From Nymphaea colorata (Eukaryota; Streptophyta; Magnoliopsida; Nymphaeales; Nymphaeaceae), in the NCBI RefSeq assembly GCF_008831285.2, contig NC_045144.1, positions 20,165,716-20,229,715 of the forward strand: a stretch of 64,000 nt of DNA. The letters are read 5' to 3'. Under the pieces are notes generated by a model. The model made no database searches and was not told the origin of the DNA. It saw only the letters and a program-made list of their open reading frames with translations. Of the stretch, positions 14,101-28,800 are shown piece by piece; positions within the stretch are counted from its first letter, which is position 1; the number at the start of each line of letters is the position of its first letter. The position numbers were made by a program, and so were the translations under genes.

Positions 14101-16430
14101 TTCAATTGCTTTTGGTTAATTGAAGGTGGTCTTTGTTTGTTACTTGACATCTTATATACTTTTAATCATGAGAATGAAGTCACTACATTGAGGTGCATAT
14201 ATTGTAGGAAGAGCTAATAGTTGACATACCAATTTGCAGCCTATGCCACATTGGTACTCATATTTGGGTTTTGCACTCATGCTAGCATGGCTGGGCATGA
14301 GTGCAGATGTCAGGGTGGTTCTTGACATGGCTTCAATGTCATGACCCAAGTTTTGACACATTGTTTTTTATATATAAGAGGAAAATGTAGATATGTCGTA
14401 GAATGAACATTAAGTTTTGAAAGTCAAATCAAATCTTTGGTAATGACCAAAGCAAAAACAGATCTAACGAAAGATCAATGTCACAAGGACCCATATCGAG
14501 TCCAAACAAATGATTACGACAGCTCAGTGAAAATAAAGTCACAAAAATCTCAGACTTGAATCAATGCCTAGATCCCCAATGCTAGTCTGTCGCAAAACTA
14601 AGGGAATCTGTCCAAAATCCATCTTGTTAATCAAAGACTACCTGTAGAGATAGAAGGGAAAATGGGTCAGATTTCTCTGAGTATGGAGATATCCAACAAT
14701 AAGTGGAGCATGGCTCGACAATATAGATATTCAATTATATCAAACAAAAACCAATATGCAGCTCAAGGCCACCACCTATGAAATGAAAACTTAAGCCACT
14801 CTACAGCTAAGCTTACTATCACAAATGTAGTAACACAAATCATTGTGGGTTGTAAAGATACACTGATAGTCTAACAACCACCAATTATGGTCATAGTGAT
14901 GAGCATCAACAGAAATTCTTGTGGGTACAAGACACAAGCAAAACAGAACCAATCATCACTAGGCAGTCCACAAAGACCAAGGGTGACCTGTAGTGAAGCC
15001 TCTTGAGATATCCCATATCGCTGCAACAGCAGCATGGTCCAACCACCCAACCTTAGCCGAAGTGGAAGATCAGCCCCTTTAGGCACCCGGGTTGAGGAAC
15101 GAGGAGAGGCCTCACTCTCCAACACAAACTGGAACAGAATCCTGGGCCCTTGTGCCTCCCAATACCCTGTGCACAGTTTGGTGCATATGGAGGAATGGAC
15201 AGCCACAATGAGCTCTTGCCATCCTATAACTTCCCGAGACAAACCAACCACCAGACCTCACTCCCACTCACATGTGCCATAGCATAAGACATATTCAGTG
15301 TTCTTTTGTATATCAACAGTGTTCTTTTGTATATCAACAGCGGAGTTCTTTTGTATATCAACAGTGGATTTTCCATATCAAAACATATTCCAGTAATTCC
15401 TCATGGAACCCAGCCTTGAGCGCAATTCTCAAGACCAACAAGTTCAACTACCTAAGAACACCTTACCATACAAAATTTTGATCACTTTAATAAGATTGGG
15501 TTACAATAGGCAATGCTGGTCAGCATATCTCTGAGAAGAGCAACTTTTCAATTCCATTTCATTTACACCCACAATATAACATTGTCATGAACAACATTAT
15601 CGATGCTCAAATGTATTCATAAGATTGTCCATGTGCCCTTGAATATACATATGTATGAGCATCATTATCTCTGCCCTGGTGTGTTCATAGAACTTCATAC
15701 AGTTGTCGTCAATGCAAATAGATATGAATAACACTATCTCAATTTTAACATACCCATAAGTTTGCCAAGCATATATGCATAAGAACAACATTATCACAAC
15801 TCTAACGTGCACAAATAGCTGCCACGAAAATACATGTATGACACCATTTATCTATGCTCTAATATGTACAAATGATTGTCATATTTATAGATAAGAACAA
15901 CATTATCTCATTTCCGATGTATCCATATGGTTGTCATATTTATTCATGCAAGAAAAGTATTATATCATCTCTGGTATATCCACAATTCCATATAGTTGTC
16001 CTATATATTCATGTACGGATAATATGATCTCATCTCTGTTATATCTATATGATTGTCATCTTTATACGTATAAGAACAATATTATCCCATCTTTGATGTG
16101 TCCATATGATGTCATATTTATATACATGTAAGAACAATATTATCTTATCTCCAATACTGATTGTCATATATATACATATAAGAACAATCTTGTCTCATCT
16201 CTATATGTACATATGATTGTCATACATATACATATAAGAACAATATTATCTCATCTTTGATATGTCGATATGGTTTGTCATATATATATATGTGTAAGAA
16301 CAACATTATCTCAACTCTAACCTGCACATGAGGTTGTCATATATATAGGTTAGAACAATATTATCTCATTTATGATATAACCATATAATTGTCAAATATA
16401 TGTGTAAGAATAGGATTTTTATGATTGTAG

Positions 16431-16471
<41 letters not shown>

Positions 16472-16787
16472 AACAACAGTATTGTCTCATATATAATATA
16501 TCCAAATGATTGTCATATATATATATGTGTGTAACAACTGTATTATCTTATCTATGATATATCCAAATGATTATCATACATATATGTGTAACAATAGTAT
16601 TATCTCATCTATGGTATATCCATATGGTTGTCAAATTTGCACAAACAACATTATCTCAATTCCATTTTCCTTAAGCTAGTAGATATGCCTCATAGAATTA
16701 TGCACCGCATCAGTTTTATCGTAACATTGATATAAATAACATCATTGCTCCATAACCAATACATGCTTAGCTTTGCATATTGATGAA

Positions 16788-16860
<73 letters not shown>

Positions 16861-19800
16861 ACACACAAATACATTTAGGTATCAAAATACATCTAAACAC
16901 AACAACATTCTTGAACTACATACTACACTTAGGTTTAAATATTCCCATACTTGAAAACATAAGGTCTGCTCACTTAATCTACCTGTGGGTCTGTGTACTT
17001 CAAGCACAGTCCACCAACACTCTAGTTTAGAATAGTTGCTGCACTAGCTCTCGCTATACACCCTTGTGACATATATATGCGTATATATTTACAATCACAT
17101 CATAACATACTCATTTAAAACTGTATAGATGTCCAAACATGAGCTTGTTTCTATTTCTAAATACGTACTTGAGAAATTTATAGATAGAGGGAGTCCTGGT
17201 TGACTATGACTGATCAGTTCTTTCTCCTTCCTTGCACTGCACATACATAATCATATATGTGCAGATTACAACATAGCCTTTTCCACATAACGATATCTAT
17301 ACGTTCAGGATTGCAACCCAAACTAAGTAGAGCACTTACCTGAATAGAGATGACTTGAATCTAAATCAGCAGCCTACTAGCTTCCTTATCTAACACTTCG
17401 TGGCTGAGATGATACGAGAACCAGTCATTATCGTCGACTTAAACTTCAACCAGGAATGTAGCAAGAAAATGGAAGGTATCTCGTTCTCTCTCCAATCTTT
17501 TTGCTACAGGAGCCTTTTCCACTATGATAACAGCATGTAGAATGCTAAAATGCTAAACCTCTCTAATTATAATTACAGCAAGTAGAAAAAGGGTGACCTT
17601 TTGGCTTCTCTCACCTCTATTTAATATCTTATTTACTCTTTTTAGCAGTCCTAACATTCTACTCAACCACCTCTCTAATTATAATTACAGATTTAATACT
17701 TAGTTTGACTGGTCCCAATGCTTCATAAAAATAAACAGATAATATATATATATATACACATATATGTTTTCGTTTGAAATTATTGGGCTTTACATTCAAT
17801 GCTTAGTAGTAAAAAAAAAAAAAATAAATGCATGCAGGCTGGACGGTCTCCTGACTTATAGAACCTAGATGGGCTGCTTAGGCACTCAAAACAGGTTTTT
17901 GGAAAGGTTTTCTTTTTCCTGCCATTTATTCTTTCTGTCATTTCCCCTTATTATCTTCTTCTTCCTCTTATTCCTTCCCTTTTTAGAACATGACATCTAA
18001 AAATATGGTGTTTATGGTGCCAGGCTGTTCCGATCTATCAAAAGTTGATGGATGTACTGAGAATTTCCTAAAGTTATAGGATTCAATCCCGTGTAGATTG
18101 AATTTTATAAAATGAGATTGTTTAATGGTCTTACAAATTGAGCATCGAAGTCCAGTCTACACATTGATTTTTATGATCTTATTTGAATGCTACATTTTTG
18201 GATGTTCCAAGCTCACCTGCATAATTGGATTCTTCAAAGCTGCCTTGAACAACTGGGAAGCCGAATGGAAACCATGGATACCGTATTTCTGGACATCATA
18301 ATGAATGGACTTCACACACATATGAGTTTATCTCCACTATTAGCACAATGTGGGAGGGTGAAAACTAATGCACACCATAAGTTTGCTTTCACTTGGGTCA
18401 CTCCTTTGAAGGTTCAAATTCTTCAAATCATTCTCAATTGGACCCCAAAATGGTATCAAAACTAGCAGAAATTTTTTACGGTTTCTCTCATCCTCCGTGT
18501 TTTTATCCCCCCACTTCTCTCTTTTTCCCATTTTGTTCTTCTTCTTGGATACAAGCGTACAATACCCACCCTCTCTCATGGATGAAATTAGTATATAATT
18601 CCCATAAATTCATTGCTCACGAAGTGGGGGAAAAACAGTTGTCAGCTCCATCTTCAGTTCTATGGTAAATGATTATTGAGAAAACAGTAGTTTCCTACCA
18701 AAATTTTTTTTCAGTGACATATTTATCCATTGGAAACTGATATACTTTGCTCTTCTCGAGGATAAGTATTGATGGATGTCTCAGTGCAAGTTACTTCTGT
18801 TGGAAAAATTTTTTGGATGCTTTATTCAACAAGGAGGATGAAAATGATGTATACTTCTTCATGCATGACATATTTCAGGACCTGGATGTTTGCCTATTCA
18901 TCAAAGTTTACTCGAGTTTGGTCATACTTAGTAAGCGTAGAATTAACTTACATGAATTGCAGTAGGCGGAGTTAAAATTCTCTTCCTAGAAATACCAGGA
19001 TTTGTGGCAGCAGGTTTCACATACACATGTTAAATTAGTAGGACCAGTTAACTTTTGAACTGTTCCTACCAGTGACATTTTGGACCTGAGATGGCTCTCT
19101 CCAAGGGACTAGGCGTGCACCTTTTTGGAAAAGGAGGTGATTATCATTTATATTAAGTTAATAACCACCCATTTTGGTGGCGTCCTCCAAGGATGAGTTT
19201 GTATTAGAATATTATGCATGTGAGAGGGAGCAACCTCATGGTCACCATCCTCTATTAGTGCACCTGGAAGTTGTAAAAAGTTTCGACATTCCACTTGGTT
19301 GTTTGAGTTTGAAGAAGTAACCTCGTTAACCATGAAAGGCAACCACAAAATAAAATGAACGTGAGGTTCTTTTGGAAGGTGAAAAACTGGTGAAGGTTGG
19401 TCTACTCCTATGATGTTCCCTTCACATTATCTCTTCTAACTTGAATGACTATTTTTATTACTAATGTACATAACAATAGACACGTCTTGATTAAGAAAAC
19501 TGAATTTCGCTTTCTGTACAGAAAATAGATTCGACATTAATAAAGATACAATTTCCTAATCTCTACCTCAAATTTCTTGCTGGCCTTCTGAGAATTTTTG
19601 ACATAGATTGGTAAACAAATTTCCTATGGATCTTTATAAAAGGTGACTTCTTTGGTTTCGTCTTTCTGCTCTTAATGAAATGTAATCTAGTTAATCTAGT
19701 TCCACATTTTTTTGTTTTGTCATCTTCTTTTGGGTAATTCAAATAGCCGAGGCACCAAAAAGGGGCTTTTGATGAGTCTCCGTGAACATGGTTGTCTGGC

Positions 19801-22800
19801 TGTCTTGTTGGCCTGACTGTTTTGTTGGCTATTAGATTGTCCGCCAGTTTATCCTTAGAGATGCATTTTAGTTAGTAACTGCACACCTTGTAGATGGATC
19901 TTCTGTGAATCTGCATTTTCAGAAGCTGTCTATTCAAAAAGCACAAGCTGAACTTAGAGTTGCCAACGTAGTGTTTAAAAGTCAAGAATATATTATTGAA
20001 GTACAGAAAAATCAAAGGCTAATTTGAAGTCATCAATATGATTTTTAATGATTGCACATAATTGTTTGCCTGATTTTTAATTGATGATATATATTCTGGT
20101 TTGCCAGACGAAGCTCAGAGTGTATCTTGCACCTTTTATTCACGGTGCTCGCTATACATCTTTTGGTCGCCACTTCACAAAGGTCTCAAAGCTTGAAGAG
20201 GTATTTGCTTTTTATCCTATGTAATAGTGGTGGATTTTTTATTTCTATGCATGTTGTATTTTTTTGTCTATTTTTCGAGTCCATCTGAGATCATAAGGGC
20301 TTGGATGCGACAAGGTCTGCTATGGAACTTATTCTTTTTCTCTGGTTCTTTGGTTATATTTGGTTGATACATGAAGAATATCTGAAAGACTGAAAGTGAG
20401 TGAGTATTTATTTTTTTAAATCAGGCTAACACGGATAAGTAAAATGAAGTAGGTGCATACATCCGCGTACCCACATAATATCTATATATCAACGTTCTTG
20501 GTAAGGGCTAGGTTGATAACAAGGCTTAACAGTGTACTGCTTGTTCTTATCATATGGTGCTCAAACTATATTAGATTGACATACGGAGTAGAAATTGCTT
20601 CATGTACATCCCTTGGTAACTGCAATAAAATAAAGGGACAAAGATTTTAAAATTCTTTAGATTGATTCAACCTCTTGCATATGCAACTGAACCAAGAAAA
20701 TCTGTTGCACACAATATATACATTTGTCTACTTGTAAGTATGAGGTTATTAACATGGATGATTGCTGAACTGCTTGTTATTGTCTTATGATGCCCTAGTT
20801 ATATTGGATCGACACGTGGCACAGAGTTACTTCATGTACAGCATGCACAATCAATGTACCTAATAAGAGAAATAATTTAAAACTCCTAGCATGAACTCAC
20901 ATCTTGTATATACAACTGAAGTACTGAACCAAGACACAAAAATATTTGTCTGAAGGAAGTAAGTTAGGATTTGTCTCTTATTTATTAGACTAATGTGAAT
21001 AAATAAATGATTTACATAAAATAAAATAAAGTCCAAAGAAGTGAATGATCTACATGTTCTATGCACACATGCACAGAAAATTGCATGCATATTTGTAGTG
21101 CTTTCATTCACTTGTCTGGATAACTGTCTAGGCTGGAGTATACCTAAGTGGGTTGCATATACGTGCATGTTTTGGCTTTCATATTCCTGTGTAAGAAACA
21201 TGGCCGCACATATTGCAATATTTTAAAAAATAACGTGATATTAATGAAAAAATAAAAAAAGATAAAAACGGGAAAATATTGCTATATATTGACAAAAAAG
21301 TTAAAAATGAATTTATTACTATTATTTATTTATTTAATTCATTTGCTGTTTTTTATTTTTTTAAACTTTTGTTTCATTGTTTTATTTCCTTTTGTTTTAG
21401 GTCTTTAACATGACCTCCTAAATGCAATACAATACTTATTAATTTTTCATTTCTTGTATTTTTATCTAACATTTTTATTTTTATTCTAAAAACTTTGAGA
21501 TTTTCCCAGGAACAACTACTTTGCTGATAAATACCGGAGAAAACCTTACTGATAAAAACCCGATAACGATATTGGCTATGGTACAAAATGAAATATAGCA
21601 CATTGTTAAAAAACAAAATTGAAATATCCTGGTCCCCCTATTGTTTCTTTCAATGGATGGTTATTGATTAACAATAAGATTAACATGACATTAGGCGGTA
21701 TCAGAAGATTTAAAAGGTAAGTGGATGGTTGCAGTGGCTCACAGCAGGGCCTGACTATAAGCATCTGATAGGCGTTTTCTCCTATCTTTGCAGTCTTTGG
21801 AGATAACATGATATACCTGGACTTCTTTGAGGAACTCTATATAAAGATCATTGCTTCACGTGAAATTATTATTTTCCATCGTTTGCAGAATGTAATGAAT
21901 CATCTTATAGGATGTACATTAACCGTATTTTTCTTTTGCCTGCATTAGTTTCGAGAATCCTTTTGCTTAAAGTTACAGAGTGAAGCAGTTTTTGCAGGAA
22001 ATTCTGCAAAAACTGCTTTTTCTAGGATGGTAAAGTGAATTTATTTCTTTTCATGTGTAAATTAACTAGAAAGGCTAACCATTTATGCAGATTGTGGAGA
22101 TGCTCCATTGGTATATCAAGACTGGCGATACGGTGAGATTGTGGTTTATTGATATTTATACTTTGCACTTTCTGCTTGCCCCTGAATTTGTTACTTCCTT
22201 TACATGTATAAAGCTTGGAAAACTTGTAAAATTTTAATGTAAATTCGACACTTTTCTGGATTTTTGGAATTCTCTTGAATTTTATTTCACATCCACCTAT
22301 GTTATAGGGAAGTGCAATGGTGTACAACTATATCATTGGATAATATGTTGGTTGTACTCTGCGGTTGGCTGAGGCAGTGTGCTAAATTATGTGACATAAT
22401 GAGTTGAGTCAGAATAAGAAACATATCATAGGGGAAGTGTGTATGCAGTAATTCTAGATTTACTTACAAGACTTGTTTGTGCTGAAGAGAAGAACATAGT
22501 GTTGTGGAGAAAATCTAAACAAATAATACAGGAAAAATGACAATAATTGCAAAATGGAACTGGGGTTTCACGAAGTACATGAAATGTTGAATGCATAAGA
22601 ATAAAAAGTATACGATGTAACTAGCATGCATCTTTACAGAAGAAAGTAATGAAAATTAAAGAACTTAATATAGAGTACATAAACTTTAGAGTTGAAGCTA
22701 CTTCCCATGAAGCAATCAGTCCATCAAAAGATGGGGACCATGAAGCAATCAGTTCATGGAAGAAAGATGGGACCCACTTTGGGCTGAGAGTGCACGATGA

Positions 22801-25800
22801 ACACAAAGTGTTGATGGAAGGAAATTACTATTATAATGTACTTGATGAAATGGTGGCCTGGTGAGTTGAAGTTCAACCTGAAGGTCCTGAACTGTGAGCC
22901 CAATGAAAAAGTTTTTCCGAACTAGGAGAAGAAGGAATTTATGCAGAGCGAGGCATTCCCCTCTTGGGAGTATTCTATTTGTCCACATTCTACTGCATGG
23001 AAAAATCAAACTTTTGCCTCAAAAAGATAAACTTGAAAGACACCTGGAGGCTTGTGTAGACATTTTGATGAAAAATGTGAATAGGCAGGCGTAAAACAAT
23101 TTTCAAACTTGCAGAGAGAGGACAAGTATAGTCCCATCAATGATAAAGGTGGGCATTTTCAATGACCTAGGACAGTCTTTCAACTACCTGAACAGCAAGA
23201 CCTACTTTTATGTGCTGATTTCCAAAATTTCCATTACCATGTGGCTTTGAGCCGTTGGCATAAATGTTAGCATGGTAAATTGAAGTGCAGTAAGCCATAG
23301 TTGTAAAAGCTGTATTCTATTGCATATCGGTCGGGCTGACCTATATGCGTATTGTAAGCGTATCATAAATTTATTTTTTAATTCAATAAAAATATGAAAA
23401 AATCCAGAAAATAGAGAAAAATTTGGAAAAATAAGGAAGAACTAGGAAAATGTTTTCTATATAAAACTACTCATCACAGTATTGCACACATAAATAAACA
23501 TTCATAATTCGTCATCCACGCACATAATATGATATGCATCATAAAGTTTAAAGTCTTAAAAGCATTTATGGTGGAAGTTTTACTGTTTTAGATCATATCA
23601 TCAAAGATTTAAAACTTTGAATCTATCTATTCATCTTCATTATAATCTGTCTACTCATCTTTTTCATCTTCATTATAATCTTCATCCTCAATGTAGCAAT
23701 TTCTCATTTATCCCTTCAATCTTCTATTTTTTGGCAATTTTTCTCCAAAATGGCAAGCCACCTCCTCGCACATTCCTTAGGAATGCTGGAAATGAAAGAG
23801 AGGAGGAGGTTTTACATATTAAATGTTTGAAAAAGGCATCGGGCAACTTGAAAGAAAAAAAAAAGACAAGCTCATATCGTAAGTTGTGGGCCATATGGCC
23901 GTATCATGTGATACAGAGGCCCGTATCGGTACATATCGTATGGGCATGATACACAACCAATTTGCATATCATGCCCATATCATATCGTTTTTCTCATACG
24001 ATATGATATGCTGTATCATACAATATAGATAACACTGCAGTAAACTACTCTATTCTCGTTTCTAGCATTTGAAAATTGTATGCAAGCGCGGCTTTTGGGT
24101 GAGTAATCCTTTCCAAGAAGACTTGCATTGGCAGTTACTACTTGTTAGGCCTATTTCTTGCATGCAGCCAGCCAGGCTAGGCTATTTCTGAGTAAAGGAT
24201 TTCTGTCCAACAAAAGCATGCTATTTTATGCAACGACTTCTTTTAGTTTCATATCATAGTCACAGATAATGTGGCGGGGTTTTTCTTGGGTATAATATGA
24301 CGAACTTGAAAAAAATAGAAAAATACGGTAAATTTTTAAAAAAATTAAAAATATTAAAAATGGGAGAAAAATAAAATAAGTGAGAAACTAATAACACAAA
24401 CATTAAAAAATAAGTAGATTTGCAACAAATAAAAAATAGAAGATGAAAAAAAAAACTGTTTGGAACTTTGGCATTAAAAAAATGAAAAAAGTGAAAAAAA
24501 GAGCAATTCGCTTTCAACGTTTTTTTTTCAAAAAACACCTTTTTTTAGAAGTTTTCTATGGCAATTATTGTGTTTTTTCGCATTTTTTTCAAAAAGAAAA
24601 CGTGCATTTTGTGACACTGTTTCATATATGTTACTTTGGCTTTTCTCTCCATTGCCCTGAAAGAAATTTCTTTTTGTGATTAAATCTTCTCATGTTGCAA
24701 AAAGGGCCTCATTCTTTTGTTAAACTTCATATATGATTATGTGCTTAGTCACATGGTTCCAGATGCAGATGCATGAGAGGAGCAAGTTCAAAAAACTTGG
24801 GTGTGAGGATACAATTGTACACCATTACACAAACACATGTTCATATACAAGTACACATCGATAAGCCCATTCTTGAACAATTACTTCTAACTTCCAATTG
24901 AGAAGGATAACTTAACTGGCCAAATCAAAATAATATTAAACTTGGTCAAAGTCAACTGAAGTTCGAAGTTGAAAAGAAGGCAATGGAGAATCAAACCCAC
25001 ATGCCTTGTGCCACGCTTAGTTGTTTCCAGTAACGCACAGGTGCAGCTGCATTTTAGAGTGTCTCTGTGGCATAGTTATGCTTCAATGGTAAAAGAAGAA
25101 TCATCTCAATTCTGAGTCTCATCCTTCAAGCTGAGGGTGTTGTATCATTCTTTGAAGTCCCAATTCTGATTGTTGTCTCTCAAGCCGTAGCCATGCAGAA
25201 GGTTTCCTTTCTATGTTATGTAGGTGTGGGCACAAAGTGTACAACATTGTAATTTTAGAAGTATGAGCACATGGAGGAATGTTGGGTATAGAATCAACTA
25301 TGCACACACTCAAATAATAATTTATTAATTAATTTACTTCAAAAGAAGTGCATAATCCACTCAAAGGACTAAGAGGTCTTCCTTTGTCTTTACCAAATTT
25401 GATTACCAAAGAAAGCTTCCACAAAATAAGTTTTGGAACTAACCTAGATCTTATATGAGGTGTATCTAGGGTGTATCCAAGTACCTGTGTTTCTGTCTAG
25501 CTGTGTTGATGTAGGTACCACATCCAAGTGGCAAATCCATGTTTCATATGTTGGGACTTTTTTTTTCTTTTTACTTTGCAACATACAAGAAATGCTACTC
25601 ATTACGAATCAGTGAAATTACGAAAGCTTTTGTGTTTCGAAATTATTCGTTTTTTAGAATCAAATGCTCTAAACCAGTAATCAATCTTTGCTGTCATAAA
25701 CACTTCAGTCTTTAATACATTTACTGTGTTAACAAACCTTTATCAGTCAACTAAGTAGGTTGAAACCCCTGAAAATCATCTGAAAAATTTGACGTGAAAA

Positions 25801-28800
25801 ATTTAATGCCTTTCTCCCGTTGTGGTGTGTGTAAGGCACTTTCAATTTTTTGATGGCTGCTGCAGCTCAGTATTTGAGTTATCTTGTATGATTTTGTACC
25901 TGATACTTATGGATTTGCAGTTAGTTTTCATCTTTTTTCTTCATTATGATCTATTTATGAACTTTTATTATCTTTCGGTAGAATTATTTATCTACCTGGA
26001 ATAATAGTTTCTCTTACAATTTCTTATCTGCTTTTGATGTTATTCAGATTGTTGACTTTTGTTGTGGTGCCAATAGCTTTAGTAGCTTGTTGAAAGACAA
26101 ACTTGAAGAGACTGGGAAAAAGTGCTCTTTTAAAAACTTTGATATTATTCGCCCAACGGTGAGTTGATCTTTATTTATTATTTTTTTTTTACAGAAGAGC
26201 ATATTCTAACATTTCAGTGTCTCTGTGTGGTATATGAAATGTTCTCTTTTTTCTCATGCTACTGTTGTACAATTGTTACTTTCTTTCTCTTGTGGAAGAT
26301 CTGTTTTCTTTCCCCATCAACCACAGAAGACTGGAAAACTGGCTAAAAATAATTTCTACGGTTGCAGCCCCTATTCTGTAAAATTGCATCTAATATGTTT
26401 TCTCCTACAAAGTTGCACAGTTTTCTTTTAGCCAAAGCCGTAAAATATTCCTTGCTTGGCCAGTTGAAATGCATCTGATGCCTGTCTTTGAGATATGACA
26501 ACTTTTTTCAGCATAAATTGTGGAAAATTGTATTTCCTTGTTTATATTTGATCGTGCACCTTACCTGCTTGTTTGACCAAGATTCCAGCCGTATTTTTTT
26601 CTGGATGCTGGTGTTATTGGTTTGGTTACTCCCTGTCATCTTAAAATTGATTAATCCTGCTTCCTGATAATCTGGATTCATGCTTGGTTGTCTTCTTGTT
26701 CATACAAGTTCAAGAATTCTCAAGTGTGCTTTCCTGAGCTTAGCAGAATTATTTCAGGAATGTGATCCACAGACGAGGAGAATGTTGGGGTGGTCCATTG
26801 ATTGTTAGTACCTTGTGATAATGACTTGATACATGTTCTCCTTTGTGATAGAAAGCTTTACCAAAGAAATATTTCTTACTTCTTACTAGTTCCGATATCG
26901 CAGAATGACTTTGACTTTGAAAGGAGAGATTGGATGTCTGTGGAGCGTAGGGAATTGCCAACAGGATCACGCCTGGTAAGTTGGTAAAGCTTAGTTTGTG
27001 GTTTCAAATGAACTGTCCAATCTTTGAGTTCACCTAATGTTCTTATGTGGTATTTAGCGAATAAAGTTTGATTTAAGTTGCCTTTGGCTGTCGTGAAGAT
27101 CATTGGACTGAATCCTCCATTTGGGGTTAAAGCTGCTTTAGCAAACAGATTCATTGATAAGGCTCTCGAGTTCCGACCAAAACTCATTGTACTTATTGTT
27201 CCACCGGAAACAGAAAGGTTGGCTCTCTCTATCTTTTCCTCTCTCTCTCTCTCTCCCTTTCTCTCCCTCTCTCCCATATGCACAGGTCTTGTAGGTTAAT
27301 TTGGCTCTATCTAACAGGTTAGATCAGAAAAAATGTCCTTACGATCTAATTTGGGAGGACACAGAGAAGTTCCAGGGGAAGGTCTGTTTCCTAACTTACG
27401 TTACTTCCCTTCTCTCTCTCTCTCTCTCTCTTGCTCTCTCTCACATATGTATTTCTAGGCTTTTTACCTGCCAGGATCTGTGGACGTGGAGGACCATTCT
27501 ATTAGTCAGTGGAATACAAAGCCACCTGTTCTCTATCTTTGGAGTCGGCCTGATTGGACATCTAAACATCGAAGCACAGCCTCAAAGCAGGGACATGCAT
27601 CAAAAAGTATAGTTCAAGTTGAAAATAGTAATGAAAAAAATGTTCAGACAGTTGATACTGATGGTGAAAAGTTCAATTTGTATGATACAAGTGAGACTTC
27701 TGTTGCCAATTACAAGAAGTCTCTCGTCGAGGTGGCCATCAAACCTGAGAAGCAGATACCTACTCTTCCACCAAATCTGAAAGGCTCGAGCAGGTTTGAA
27801 CATGAGGACAAGGACAAGCATGAAGGAGTCATGGGGGAACAGGAGAGAAAGAATGTTGAGAAGGTCAAGAATGATCGTTCCATTGCATACCAAGTAAGCA
27901 ATAAAATGGACAAAGCCATGAAGGATATAATTATTTCGGATCAGGAGCGCAAGCATGCTGACAAGGCCAAGAGTAACGGAGTTACTGGGGGTCAAGAGAA
28001 GCAGAGCATGGACAAGACCTGGAATGATAGGGTTACTGGAGTCCAGGAGAACAAGAGCGTGGGCAAGGGTTGGAATGATAGGGTTACTGTGGTTCAGGAG
28101 GGCATGGATGCCGACAGGGCCAAGAGTGATAAAGTTGTTGGGGGTCGGGAGAGTCAGAACAAAGACAAGGCTAAAAATGATGGGGTTCAAGGAAGCAAGA
28201 GCATGGACAACAGTAGCAGAATTATTTTGGATAAGGGCAAGAAAATGACTGAGAAGGCGTCTGATAAGCATGTTATGGACAGACCTGAGAAGCAGAAGCG
28301 AAACAGGGATCACCGGCCAGCAGGTTTACCATCTGAAGTAACGGAGTCCACAAGCGTCTTGAAAGAAAAGACATCTGAAGCATTTAGGTCTCCGAACACA
28401 GAGGCAAGGGAAGAGATGCATGAATTTCGGTTCAACGGTTCTTCACGCCTGGACACTGAAACAAGATCCACAGTTTGGCAGAACAATGCTCGCGAGCTTG
28501 ATGACATAGAAAGACGGTATTCAAGGAACGACAAGTTTCCATCAGCCACATCAAACTGGGGGTCTCCTAGTACTCATGGATTTATGAATGGAAGAGAACC
28601 AGAATATAGGCATCACAGTTCGGAGGACCGCTACCGTAGTTTTCCGATGGGAAATAGTGAAGAAACCTACGGAGCTAGTACAATGCCGAGGCCATATATT
28701 GATGATTTGGATGAGAAATATGGTCGGCCTGGCTTGGATGCTAGGTTGAATGTTAGACTATATGGTCAACCGGGGGAGTCTGATTTTGTTCCACGCAGAA

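Larger units (their letters stand above)
14081..20107 (+). other. EDM2 intron 12 (6.0 kb), repeat-laden
   Basis: This is the largest intron. It separates KWK at the end of exon 12 from [10 protein letters not shown] at the start of exon 13, which are contiguous in EDM2 proteins. It holds a stretch of normal base composition with unrecognised open frames on both strands (14870-15280), a short 3-copy repeat (15299-15365), a long minisatellite (about 15595-16640), a TA run (16791-16858), and a direct repeat of CTCTCTAATTATAATTACAG (17559 and 17671). The size and composition suggest one or more transposable-element insertions, but no coding domain was recognised. Confidence 0.75.

Noticed and set aside
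14871-15251. 126-codon minus-strand open frame in EDM2 intron 12
   Set aside because: No recognised domain and no splice-consistent extension; kept only as a note on the intron content.
15595-16640. Regular repeats resembling a CRISPR array
   Set aside because: Repeats are diverged, have no unique spacers of fixed size, and sit in a plant intron. It is a minisatellite.
16773-17030. Open frames made of YIYIYI or SLSLSL (also at 11041, 43016, 54736, 49007)
   Set aside because: Translations of TA and CT microsatellites.
27600-28313. 237-codon minus-strand open frame antisense to the EDM2 last exon
   Set aside because: It is produced by the 51-bp in-frame repeats of EDM2 on the plus strand and has no domain of its own.
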